Part shown: piece by piece, positions 42,058-52,555 of the stretch
Numbering within the stretch: the stretch's first letter is position 1
Layout of the letters: the number at the start of each line of letters is the position of its first letter
The notes under the pieces: model-generated
Database searches by the model: none
What the model was told of the DNA's origin: nothing
What the model saw: only the letters and a program-made list of their open reading frames with translations
Assembly: GCA_963575745.1 (NCBI GenBank)
Contig: CAUYUJ010019893.1
Location: forward strand, 589,210 to 653,209
Reading direction: 5' to 3'
Source: Prorocentrum cordatum
Taxonomy: Eukaryota; Sar; Dinophyceae; Prorocentrales; Prorocentraceae
DNA length: 64,000 nucleotides
Made by a program: the position numbers and the translations under genes

Positions 42058-42778
42058 CGTTGAAGAGCTAACCGTCCGACATCTCCGTCTCCGATTCCAC
42101 CGCTGCTGGATTTTCCTCCGAACATGTGTCGTCCAGCATGTCCTGCCTCCTCGCCGGTCTCCTGAGGAGCCTGAGGGCCTCTGGAGGCCTGATGGGCAAT
42201 GGCTGCCCCAGATGTGGTGGCACGGGGAGTCGGAATCGTAATCTCAATTATGTGTTCACTGAGATAGCGAGGCGAGTGAAGAGGCGCTCTCGCTCGCTAT
42301 CGCCGGTTCGGGCGCGGACCATTTTTGCGCTCAGTGCAAACGGTCCTTGAGCCAAAGTTCACGGACAGCTCGCGTCCGCAAGCGGGGGTGGCGTTGCCAC
42401 CACCTCCACCTCAAGCAACCCCGAGGCACCAAAACTGCATGCCTGAGGTGGTCCAGGAGGTGGCGTTGCCACCACCTCCTGGGCAGCACCGAGCCCTTGG
42501 CACGATGCAGGTCGAAGCGTTCCCCTAAGCACTGGCGGAAAATGTATACAACTCTTGCCGGAATTGTGATTTTGGGTGTACCGGCCTATCCGCATAAAAC
42601 AGGCTCTGCGGCAATCTAAACGGTCGCGGGCTGGGGGTTCTCCACCCTTGCGCGATACTGATTGTCACCATCGGGTTCCGGCAGAGCCCTGCCGGAACGC
42701 GCTGTGCGCACTTGAATCTGCAACCCCTTTGGGCCCAAAACGAATCAGGGGTGGACACGGCAAGCCCCCTCATCCACG
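42058..42778 (-). repeat. 3' LTR
   Basis: Shared block starting CGTTGAAGAG and ending CATCCACG on the plus strand. An inner TG...CA pair lies at 42061 and 42776. It contains two copies of GGTGGCGTTGCCACCACCTC, each a near-perfect hairpin, and a spliced-leader-like sequence on the minus strand. Confidence 0.92.
42346..42365 (-). other. Spliced-leader-like sequence in the 3' LTR
   Basis: Minus strand TCCGTGAACTTTGGCTCAAG shares the first five and last eleven bases with the dinoflagellate spliced leader, with a shortened middle. The homologous position in the other LTR reads TCCGTTAACTTCGGCTCAAG. Confidence 0.5.
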
Positions 42779-42792
42779 CTCCTCCTCATCCT
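42779..42792 (-). other. Putative polypurine tract
   Basis: On the minus strand AGGATGAGGAGGAG immediately precedes the 3' LTR, the position where plus-strand DNA synthesis is primed. One T interrupts the purines. Confidence 0.55.
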
Positions 42793-43027
42793 GCGGGCGT
42801 CGACGCAGCTAGTCGCAATCGCCTGCAAGGACGCCTCGGGTCCGCGACCCGGGAGGAGGGGGAGGCCAGTCCGACCACAACTGCGCTGAAATCAACATAT
42901 GTACAAACAAACATGCCTGACCAAGCACTCGCGCGCCAGCGTGTCCATCGACGCCGGTGCATCCCGGCACCTTGAGGTTCAAAACTCTACTGGCGCGGCG
43001 GCGCCGAAAATGATCACAAATTCGCAA

Positions 43028-46000
43028 TCATATCGACAGAAACGGCGATACTGAATGGGCCAGGCGGCTCGCTCGGGCGAGCTGCCCGCGCGGCTGTCGC
43101 AAATCCTTGAGTCCGAAATGCGCCCGGATTTTGGTCATTCTGGGGACGCTGAAAGTCTTCGTCAATCCATCGGCGCGCTGCTCCTCTGAGGGCACGTGCC
43201 CAAGGTCGAGTAACTTTGCCTCGACCCTGGCACGAATGGCCGCGGCGCGATCGGCTAGGCAGCGGGTCCGCCATGACCCGTGCCCTTGGAAAATGCACAG
43301 GCTAGCCGAGTTGTCACCCCACATCTTGGTGACCTCAGGCTGCACGAACATAGAGTTCAAGACGGCTTCGGTGCCCTCCTGCACCAGGCCGCCCATCGCC
43401 AGAGCGGTCACTTCCGCTTCGGCGGTGCTGCGCGGGGGCTGCGGCTGCTTCGAGGAGCGCCAGTCAATGAGGCAATCGTGAAAATAAGCGGCAATGCCTG
43501 TTTGCGCACATCCTGGTTCGAATGACGCGTCGGCGAACACCTCCAAAGAGGCCCTCCCCCCAAGCCTAAAACTCAAACCGTAATGGCGCGTGCCAGCGAG
43601 ATACCTAAGGATCCGCTTTCCTAGGCGAAGGGCCCAATGGGGATGAGCAGCTGCAGCGGACGCGACGCGTGAAACAGCATACGCAATGTCTGGCCGGGTC
43701 CGGCCCGAGAGCCAAAGCAACCCACCTGACATTTTCTGCGCCAGCCTAATATCCGCGATCTCCGGCTCCTCCTGGCCCTGCAGCTCGGGATCGCCGGCCG
43801 GGAGCGGCTCGATGGCGATCGTGCCGGCGGAGTTGCCGCGGTCCAGGCCCCATTTCTCATGCAGATCGTTGGTGCACTCGCACTGGCGCACGTAGTACCC
43901 GTCGGGCCGAGCCTCAATGGACAGGGAGAGTTACTTGATGGTCCCTGGAGCGCTGAACGAAATCAGCGATTGCACACTGCACTTCCACGTCTCCGACATC
44001 AGGCGCCCGAGCTCGGACACCACCGCGCCCGGGCCGAAGAGGGCGAAGTCGTCGACGTACACGCACACGTACCCCGCTACCTTGCCCGACACGGCGACGA
44101 CGGACCACAGGCAAGGGTCGACGTGCGATTGCCTCAGCGTGCACGTTTCGCCCAAGTACTTGATGCTCATGGCCCTCATCTGGCGGTCCCTCTTGTCGCC
44201 CCATGCCTTCGGCGCAATGCGGAGGCCGTAAATCGCCTGCCGCACGCGCCAAAGCTCACCCGGCTGGATCAAACCAAAATGGTTGAAGATCGAAGGAGGT
44301 CGAACCATTATGTCCCCCACCTCCACCGGCAGAGGCGCGTTCAGGAAGGCGGTGGCGACGTCCAGCGCGGAGCAGCTCCACCTCTGGGCCGCTGCGACCG
44401 CGAGCACCAGGCGGAGGCTCGAAGCGTCAATGTTTCCGCTGTACACGTCCTCCCCTGCCCTCCGCTCCTGGTAGTTCCCGCAGATGCACGCGCGCGCCTG
44501 CTTACGGCGCCCCAGCTCTGCGGCCAGGGGTGGCTTCGTACCAGCAGCGACCTTCATGGGGATAATCTTGCCCTTGGGGACCCTGGCCGATTCCGCCTCG
44601 GTCAACACCTCGAACGCCCCCATGGAGCGCAGGATGGACAACTCGCTGTCGAGGGCAAGTCGCCGGCCCTCCCTCTCGGCTCCGAAACTCGCGCGAATCT
44701 CGGCGGTCGACACCGGCTGCATACCGGACTCCTTATCGATCTCCTGGAAGGCCGGGAGCTCGGCGTCGTCGTCGTCGTGGTCGTCCCCACGCTCATCGCG
44801 CACGTCGTAGGAGCGACCCTCGACGTGGTCTGCAGCAGACTAGATCGCCACAGGGTCCGAGGGCAGCACGAGGGCGGCGGCCGCTGCCGAAGGTCCAGCC
44901 TCCGCTGCTGCTGCCCCGCCGGCTCCTGTGCCAAGGCGGCGCCGCTCGTCGCATGTATGCCGCCGATGCCGGCCGCGGCACGCAGGGCATGACCATGCAG
45001 CTGCCTCGTGCGGCCCTCCCTCGAACACGTCGTCCTCAGGGAGCCGCGCCCGCTCCCCCTTGAGACAGTATCTGTCTCGGGTGTGGGCTCGCTTGCGCCC
45101 CAGGCACGCGGGGCAGCGCACCTCGGGAGGGACCTCGAATCTGAGAGGATCCTGCTGCTGCTGCTGCTGCTCCTCCTCCTGATCCCCCTGAGGCGCCGCA
45201 GCTGCCGGCGCGACGTGGCCGTCGCCTGCGACGACGGCGTCGCCTCCTCCGAGGCCTGGCGGGAGCCCAGGCGGCAGCGCGGGCAGCGCGACACGGTCAG
45301 ACGCGGCGGCGGCGCCCGGCGGCCCTGCCGGGCTGCTGTCGGCGGCTGCCCGGTCCACCACGAACGACGAGCTGACCTCGAAGTGCCATTCGCCGCCCTT
45401 CTTGTGCCCCAGCAGCGCGCCGTGCGCAACGTCAGGCACCGCGCCGAGGTACACTCTCGGCACCGCGCGGGGCTCGAAGGACCCCTGCTGATCCTTCAGG
45501 CGCGCGTGCACCGCGGCTCCGAAGGGAGGGATGCCCGCGAACGAGCGTCCCTGCGCGGCGCGTCTCTGACACCACGCTGCGTGGCAGACCGCGGCTGGCC
45601 ATAGGGCCTGGCGGTCGGCCGCCGTGAAGACGGGCGCCAGCAACATCGCGCGAGCCTTGCCCTTGACCAGGCCAACGGCTCGCTCAGCTCGGCCGTTCGA
45701 GTTCGGCTCCGCGCCGGCCGTGCTGGTGGTCGCGATGTCGTGGCGCGCGGCCATCTCGCGCTTGATGACTGGCCCCGCCAGCTCACCCGCTCGGTCCGCA
45801 TGGATGCGGTAGACCGCCTTGCAGTCGAGCTCCGCGCAGACCTCGACGTTGATGGACTCCATAGCCGCCAACGTCTCGCTCGCTGTCTTCGTTGCCAGCG
45901 GCCAGGCGTAGTACCATGTCCTCGGCTCCGCTGGCAATTGCACGTCCTTGCACTGCTCATCCCCCCTTGCCTCCTCCTGCGATCGCGCCCGGGCGACCGC

Positions 46001-49000
46001 GATGAGGAGGCCGGCGTTCATGGCGGCGCGCTGCGCGACCGTGCCGGCCGCGTCGGAAGCCGCAGCCTCCGGGTGTAGCGATGCTTCCAGGTCGGCGAGC
46101 TCTGAAGCGCTTGGATCCTGGAGCTCCGCGGCGGCGCGCGCGAAGGTCTCGTTCTCCTCCGCGGTTGCCGCGTCGCTGCGGGTGAACACAGCGAAAGCCG
46201 CCACCATGAAGTACGCGGCGCGGCGCGGCTGATCCTCCTGCCAGCTGCTCGGCCGCCGCCCTGGCGGGTGCGAGCCCGACAGATCCACGCTCAGCTGCCC
46301 GCCCGGGCGCGTCGTCTGGTCAAGTCTCAGGTGCGGGCGCATCCGGCCTGCGGCTCGTCGGCACTCGCCGCACTCCGCCATGAACCGTGGGTGGCCCTCG
46401 GCACGATGACGGCCCAGATCGTGCAGGCTGACCGCGGCGGCAATTGCCCGGGCCAGCGCAGCGCGAGCCCGACGCTCGCGCATGGCGGTCCTCAGCTGCC
46501 TCAGCACGTCGGCGCTGTCCTCGTCCAAGTAGATGGACCCGCCGTCCCTGATGAAGTCGATGGCCCTGCCATCCGGCAGCCGCACCTCGCAAATCGACGG
46601 GCTCCAAGTCATCTGCAGGCCGAGCTCCTCGTTCACCGCCGCGAGCGGGAAGAGCGGCTGCAGCTCCGTGGGCGAGTAGACGTATAGCTTCTCATCCACG
46701 CCGAGCTGCGCCTCCCGGCCGCCAGTCGCAATCTGGAGCTCCACGCTCGTAGTTGCGACTGGTGGTGACGCTGGTTCACCCGCCACGTGGCCGTAGGACA
46801 CCAACTCGTGGCTGGCTCCCGTGTCCGCCAGAAGCAGCGGGCGACCGAGTTGGTCGCGTTTCAGCGTCGATGCGCTTGCCGGCGCCGCTGCAGCAGCCGC
46901 TGCTCGCTCCAGCGCTGCGAAGTCGCCCGCCGGCAACGCCATCTTCGCCCGCGGTGGCGGGGGCCCAGCTGGCGAAGTCCAGAAGGCCTCGCCATCGGCG
47001 CCGCCTGCGAGCCTGGCGCTCGCGCCCGCGCCGCTGCCCTGGGCAGCAAGCGAGTTGAGCATCAACTGACCTCCCTCGGAACGGCCTCGAGCCTCGGCCT
47101 GCTGAAGAGCCGCCGCAAAAGCCTCGGCGGTCTTGGGCAGCGCGGGAGGCGGCCCAGATGGCTGTCCACCGCCGGCGGCAGGAGGTCCAGAAGCTCCGGC
47201 GGCGGCCGCGGCTGCATCTCCCGCCGTGCCTGCGTTGGCGACGCGGGCGGCGGGGTCAGCGCGCGGCCGCAGGCAGCTGTCGATCTTGCGACCGATGGCA
47301 CCGCAGTTGAAGCACTTTCCCTCTGACTTCTCTGGCCTCTGGTGGAGGCTGGTGCACTGGGCGCCATTGCGGCAGCCGCCATCGGACTCGAAGAATCGGC
47401 AGGGCCTCTGCCCAGGCTCGCCGCTCTTGCCCTTCCCCTTAGCCTCCGGCTTCGCCTTGGCCTTCACCTTGGCCTTGGCCTTGGCTTTGGGGTCGGGCCT
47501 GGCGTTGGTCTGCGGCTGGCGCTGTGTCTGCTGACGGATCTGCTGTTCGAGGGCCGCCACTTTGGCTGCCACGTTCGGCGCCTTAGCAGCCGAATCCCCC
47601 CCGCTCAGCTCTCGCGCCTCGGCCGCCAGGTAGCGCCAGTACTCGTCGACTGCAGCCTGGCTGCACGAGCTGGCACCGGAAATGCCGCGCGACATCTCGT
47701 AGCTGAAGGGCCGGTGCTCGAAGCTGAGCGTGGAGAGCTGGATGGCGGGGTCGGGGGCCGTGGCGCCCAACCTCTGAAGCCGAGTCAACTCGAACTTCCA
47801 CCTCTGGAGCGCCGCGTAGCACTCGGCGACGGGGGGAGCGCCTGGCAGGCCACGGCGTTCGACGGCCTTGAGGGTCGCTTCACGGTCCCTCAGCGCCCCC
47901 GGCCCCGCCTCGACGGCGGCAGCGAAGACGATCTCGCTGCGCGCCAGCTGGCGCGTCGCCAGTGCCTGGGACTGGATCGTCTCCGGCATGGCCTCCAACA
48001 GCAGCGGGCGGAACTTCATCTCCACCGCGCGCATGCCAGGCGCCTCCGCCCAGCTGCTCTGAGGACGGATCAATGGGCGACGGAGCGGGTCCAGGGAGAT
48101 GCACTCCTCGTACGCCGCCTCCACGCTCGCCCGAAGCGACCCCCACCACAACTCGATAGTCGAGTGCAGACCCGTGATCTCCAGCGTGCTCTTCTGCATC
48201 CACTCCTCGTAGACGCTGGCCTTGGACGTACCCTTGCTCCAAACAAGCTTCGGCACGTCCTCGCCCTTCACCCTGCTCAGAACCGACGCGAGGCCCGCGT
48301 CCGCTCCCGCAGCGCCGTCGCCAGGCGCTGAGCTCGCACCGGCGCCTCCGGCTGGCGGCGGCGGCGGTGGCGGCGGCGGCCCGCTCGCCCTGCCGCCGAG
48401 TGCGCCCATCTGCTGAGCGGCTGCTACGGCGGCGGCCGCCTGTGGCAAATGCCATGGCGACGGAGGCGGTGGCACCCCGCCGCTCCCTGATCCTCCAGCG
48501 CCGGCAGCGCCACTGCCAGCCCATGGCCAGCCCGCGCCCAGTCCTGGAGGCGGCTGGTCGCCCGCGAAAGCGGCGCCAAACCCGGTGCTGGATGCGCCCG
48601 CAGCCGTGGCCGCGCCGCTCGCCAGCGGTGCCGCGCCGAACGTGCTCGGCATCGGCGGTTGCAGGCTGCTGGCACCCGCCGTGGCGATGCCAAACAATCC
48701 TTGCTGCATCAGGGTGGCTGCGGCCGCGGACCCAGTGGCCGCGCCGCCCGCCATCGAATGCGGGCCGCCGCCATCGGCGCCCGCGAAATCCTGCATAGCG
48801 CCGGCATTCGGCGCCAAGGCTGCGGCGGCTACGGCGTCCGTGCCGGCAGCAGCTGGAGTCTCAGCAGCGGCCTGGAGCCCTGCTTCCTCCTCCTCGTCCT
48901 CCTCCTCGGCATCGTCGCCTGCAGGCCCCTGTGGCTGAGGCGTCGCCGGCGCGAGCAGCCCAGCGCCGCTGCCTCCGCCTGGCGTGGCGCACCCGCCGGC

Positions 49001-49609
49001 GCGCGACTCGAGCTCGGCCCTGAGCCGCACGATCTCCGCCTCGAGAGCCGCGACCCTGTCGCCATCGCCGGCGGCCTGGCTGATGCTGGGCGGGCCGGCG
49101 GCAAGCTGCGGCAGCGCCTGGGGCGTGTCCAAGCGAGCGGGCCCGCCGATCATGGACGCGCCGCTAAAGGTCTGGCGCGCTCCAGCCACGGCTCCGCTGA
49201 TCAGCCGCGCGGCGCCAGTGGCGACGCCGATGGCAGTGGCGCCGACCACCTGGCCGGCGAGCTGGCTGCCGCTCGCGACTGCGCGGCCCATCTGCGAGGC
49301 CACGTGGCCCGTCCACGTCGCGCGCCGCTGGGCGAGGAACATGTCCCTAACGCCCAGGCAGGTGTAGCAGACGGGCGCCATGCTCACGACCTGCATGCAG
49401 CGCGCGTGGACCTCGGCGCCGCAGTGGCCGCAGGCGACCGAAGGTCCGACGAGAACGTCGAAGCAGGCACGGCACTGGCGGAAGTGCATCGCGACCTGCT
49501 GGTTCTGGAAGTCGGATGTGGTAGCGTTTGGGCTGATAACCCGTTGAAGAGCTAACCGTCCGACATCTCCGTCTCCGATTCCACCGCTGCTGGATTTTCC
49601 TCCGAACAT
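43028..49609 (-). pseudogene. Gag-Pol polyprotein, copia type, two in-frame stops
   Basis: One frame of 2,194 codons, interrupted by TAG at codon 1590 and TAA at codon 1893. An N-terminal C4HC3 cluster (Cys46, 49, 60, 63, His68, Cys71, 81, 84) resembles a PHD or RING-CH finger and is unusual for Gag. Ala/Pro-rich and capsid-like regions follow, then a Lys/Ala-rich stretch, a CCCH finger (CRFFESDGGCRNGAQCTSLH, ~737-756) and a zinc knuckle whose His is Arg (CFNCGAIGRKIDSC, ~766-779). Protease: LLLADTGASH (Asp929). Integrase: HHCC-like segment, then Asp1109, Asp1272 and Glu1309 (NGRAER). RT: YVDD at 1851-1854. RNase H: FADAS (Asp2027), TAEAE, GDNSA, ADGLTK. There is no frameshift between Gag and Pol. 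The start ATG lies 68 nt inside the 5' LTR; a downstream Met at residue 41 is an alternative. Confidence 0.9.
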
Positions 49610-50262
49610 GTGTCGTCCAGGATGTCCTGCCTCCTGGCCAGTCTCCTGAGGAGCCTGAGGGCTTTTGGAGGCCCGATGGGCAATGGCTGCCCCAGATGTG
49701 GTGGCACGGGGAGTCGGAATCGTAATCTCAATAATGTGTTCGCTGAGATAGCGAGGCGAGTGAGGAGGCGCTCTCGCTCGCTATCGTCGGTTCGGGCGCG
49801 GGCCATTTTTGCGCTCAGTGCAGACGGTCCTTGAGCCGAAGTTAACGGACAGCTCGCGTCCGCAAGCGGGGGCGGCGTTGCCGCCACCTCCGCCTCAAGC
49901 AACCCCGAGGCACCAAAACTGCATGCCTGAGGTGGTCCAGGAGGTGGCGTTGCCACCACCTCCTGGGCAGCACCGAGCCCTTGGCACGATGCAGGTCGAA
50001 GCGTTCCCCTAAGCACTGGCGGGGCATCTATGCAACTCTTGCCGGAATTGTGATGTTGGGTGTACCGGCCTATCCGCATAAAGCCGGCTCTGTGGCAATC
50101 TAAACGGTCGCGGGCTGGGGGTCCCCCACCCTTGCGCGATACTGATTGTCACCATCGGGTTCCGGCAGAGCCCTGCCGGAACGCGCTGTGCGCACTTGAA
50201 TCTGCAACCCCTTCGGGCCCAAAACGAATCAGGGGTGGACACGGCAAGCCCCCTCATCCACG
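49542..50262 (-). repeat. 5' LTR
   Basis: Same structure as the 3' LTR. It should carry the promoter. The long ORF begins within its last ~70 bases. Immediately downstream on the minus strand, GGTTATCAGCCCAAACGC could serve as primer-binding site, resembling in part the TGGTATCAGAGC used by many copia elements, but the match is weak. Confidence 0.92.
49830..49849 (-). other. Spliced-leader-like sequence in the 5' LTR
   Basis: Minus strand TCCGTTAACTTCGGCTCAAG, at the same LTR offset as in the 3' LTR. It lies about 220 nt upstream of the Gag ATG, compatible with a leader on the element's RNA. Confidence 0.45.
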
Positions 50263-50271
50263 GGAGGAGGA

Positions 50272-50302
<31 letters not shown>

Positions 50303-50903
50303 GAGGAGGAGGAGGGGGAGGAGGGGGAGGAGGGGTGCCGAGGCCGCCCCCGGCTGCTCGGGGGGGCATGCTGAGGCCCTGCCCGGGTCTGCTAGGGGGA
50401 GGGGGGGGGGTTGCTGAGGCCAGCCGGGCCTGCCTGGGGTGGTTGCCCGGCCGCAGCCCGAGGCCTTTTGTCGGCTACGCATAAGAGTGACCCTTCGGGA
50501 AGGAAATAATATACAGCAGCAAGTCCCTAGAAGATTTTCCCACCCAGATAATTTGTAGCTGTAGTTCAGCATCCTAGCGCTAACACTTGGGTCGAGCATG
50601 AATATTAAAATCTTGACGTGGGCCACCGATGCATGGCATCATGAAACGCAGACCCCCCCCCACACACACCATAACAAAACCACGCAAAACAACTAACGCG
50701 CCACTGGGGTTCCACCGTGGGGCCAGGAGGACCTGCTTTCGCTCCTCCGCCTCCTCGCCTCCTTCTTTTTTCTCTCGGGGCTCAGTGCGCTCTCCACGAG
50801 CACTGACGAGGGGAGGGCGAGGGGTCCAGAGCCGTGCTGGCCTTGGGACGAGGGGTCGTCCAGGGCCGCTGCGGCGCCGCCTCGGCGCGCCGCCGCCGTC
50901 GCG
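50263..50903. other. GGA microsatellite remainder and unique spacer
   Basis: (GGA)n continues to about 50335, followed by G-rich GCTGAGGCC...GGGCCTGC repeats and unique DNA. No gene is supported before the ATG at 50904. Confidence 0.6.
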
Positions 50904-51338
50904 ATGGTTGCCGGCAGCAGCGGCGACCATCTGGCGAAGAGTGGCTCTGAGAAGGTCGTGGCCGACGTCGGCGACATGGAGGTGGACGACGCCGTCGACG
51001 AGATGCTGGCCCAGTGCGTGGTCAAGGGCCACCGCGAGTTCATCGAGCTGGACATGGTCTCCGAGGGCGAGTTCGCGGTGACGCACGCGCTCGCCTCCAA
51101 GAGCGTTACCCTGCCGAAGGGCGACTGGTCGGCGGTCTTCAGCGAGACGGGCTCGGCGATGCTGGTCGGCGTGGGCGACGACGGCAGCGAGAGCTTCAAG
51201 GACGTCGACGACATCTTCCAGCTGCAAGTCCTGGAGACGCCGAGCGGCGGCCTCCTCACACGGAACGACAACGACACGGACCCCGCGGGCGGGCCGCGGG
51301 GCGGGGGAGGAGATGGAGGAGGAGGGGGAGGGGGATGA
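50904..51338 (+). CDS. Hypothetical acidic protein, C terminus eroded by GGA microsatellite
   Basis: The ATG is in good context (GCGATGG). The first ~115 codons have strongly biased third positions (mostly G or C), a balanced amino-acid mix and an acidic N-terminal half (VVADVGDMEVDDAVDEML...), unlike repeat-derived frames nearby. No family is recognised. A repeated pattern of short beta-like segments (EFIELDMVSEGEFAV, VTLPKGDWSAVFSETG) is visible. The last ~20 residues are Gly/Asp from the GGA repeat, so the true end is probably lost or lies in another exon. No spliced-leader relict was seen upstream. Confidence 0.5.
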   Translation: MVAGSSGDHLAKSGSEKVVADVGDMEVDDAVDEMLAQCVVKGHREFIELDMVSEGEFAVTHALASKSVTLPKGDWSAVFSETGSAMLVGVGDDGSESFKDVDDIFQLQVLETPSGGLLTRNDNDTDPAGGPRGGGGDGGGGGGG

Positions 51339-51520
51339 GGAGGAGGAGGGGGAGGAGGAGGAGGGGCGAAGAGAAGGAGGGGGGGGAAGAGGAGGAGGAG
51401 GAGGGGAAGGGGGAGGCGGGGGATGATGATGATGATGAGGAGGAGGAGGAGGAGGTGGGCTTCCGTCGACGAGGGGGCGGGGGCGAGGAGGAGTTGGAGG
51501 ACGAGGAGGAGGTGGGCTGA
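51290..51520. repeat. GGA/GAT microsatellite
   Basis: (GGA)n, a short (GAT)n and further (GGA)n. Confidence 0.9.
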
Positions 51521-52180
51521 CGCGCATCAACATACATAGTACTAGAGGTCAAGTCGTAGAGAGAGAGGGAAAGATAGATAGAGGGAACTAGGGGGTGGGG
51601 GGTGGGGCATTATAGGTAGCATATCTAGGTATAGCGAGAACTGTATAGCGAGAGAGAGATAGTTATCGACATATAGTGGCATATTGAGGTGCGAGTGAGA
51701 AGGAGAGGGAGATATTACAGGAGTGGCACTACTAATAATATGAATGGCGCTATGATCCCAAGAAATAGCAAGCGAGTCAGCGAATAAAGCGGCATACCAC
51801 TAGTAGGATTATGAGTGGTATCACGCGTGCGCGTAGTATCGGTGGCATGGTGGGGGGGGCAGGGTGGGGTGGATGAGAACGGGGGGATGAGGGCATATAT
51901 GAGGCAACGTACGAGTACGAGTACGAGTAATGACAATAGTAGGAGTGAAAGTGAGAGTGAGAGCACGAGTAAGCGTAGTAGTGTTATCGCGAATAAGAGC
52001 AGTAGTGATATATGGGGCGATAACGTATCGTAGGGCGTAGGGGTGGCAGAGTAGAGTAGAGAGCGACGGGCATAGCGTCGGAGTGACAGATTAGCGTAGA
52101 TCACGAACAGTGTAGAGCACGAGCAATAGAGGGGCGTAGACCACTAGTGATATAGTAGCGTGCGTGGAGTTGCGGAGTGA
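51521..52180. repeat. Low-complexity GTA/GAG-rich stretch, no gene
   Basis: Degenerate TAGAGTAGCG, GAGTACGAGTACGAGT and GAGAGAGATA patterns. AT-richer than the surroundings. Confidence 0.65.
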
Positions 52181-52400
52181 TGCTCCGCTGTTGTTGGCCC
52201 CTTGTTGCTCGACTGTTGTTGGTCACGTGTTGCTATGATATTGTTGGTCACATCTGGCTCGGCTGTTGTTGGTCACATGTTTACGGGCTGCTGTTGGTCA
52301 CCTGTTGCTCGGCTGATCGGCTGCTCGGCCACCTGTTCCTCGGCTGTTCGTGCGACGTGCGTGACTCCGTCACTCCATCAGGTGATCATTCCGGCACCGG
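52181..52400. repeat. ~30-bp degenerate tandem repeat
   Basis: CTGTTGTTGGTCACGTGTTG and CGGCTGTTGTTGGTCACATG-type units recur about six times, ending in CGGCTGATCGGCTGCTCGGC. Confidence 0.7.
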
Positions 52401-52482
52401 CGCGGGCAGCCGCCCTCCGCTGTCCGCGGGGGCGCGGGCCCGCGGTCGCGTCTTATCCCATCGACTCCTCTTGCTCATCATC

Positions 52483-52503
52483 AGTAGGCTATCTTGGCTC
52501 AAG
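52483..52503 (+). other. Relict spliced leader upstream of the 52.5-kb gene
   Basis: GTAGGCTATCTTGGCTCAAG is very close to the dinoflagellate spliced leader (GTAG... CTTGGCTCAAG conserved, one extra base). It lies 52 nt upstream of the chosen ATG, so it marks the former 5' end of a trans-spliced mRNA that was copied back into the genome. Confidence 0.65.
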
Positions 52504-52555
52504 TCCAAAAGGGCCCTTCGTTAGCGCGCGATTTGCTGGCGGTAGTTCGCGGCCC

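Larger units (their letters stand above)
42053..50267 (-). mobile_element. Ty1/copia-type LTR retrotransposon (8.2 kb)
   Basis: Two LTRs flank one long minus-strand Gag-Pol frame in the order Gag, protease, integrase, reverse transcriptase, RNase H. Integrase before RT is the copia order. Flanking GGAGG at 42053-42057 and 50263-50267 fits a 5-bp target duplication, though inside a GGA microsatellite this is weak. I counted 29 mismatches and no indels between LTRs over 716 aligned bases (~96% identity), so insertion is not very recent. Two in-frame stops disable the copy. Confidence 0.92.

Noticed and set aside
43931-44842. Programmed frameshift or readthrough between Gag, RT and RNase H
   Set aside because: All parts lie in the same frame with two isolated stop codons within Pol, one ahead of RT and one between RT and RNase H, so ordinary nonsense mutation is the simpler explanation.
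45008-49555. Many plus-strand ORFs opposite Gag-Pol
   Set aside because: Shadows of the minus-strand polyprotein; no motifs, and boundaries do not coincide with any feature.
50580-51533. 317-codon minus-strand ORF opposite the hypothetical gene at 50.9 kb
   Set aside because: Its N-terminal part is translated GGA microsatellite (poly-Pro/Ser) and the remainder is antisense to a frame with better codon bias.
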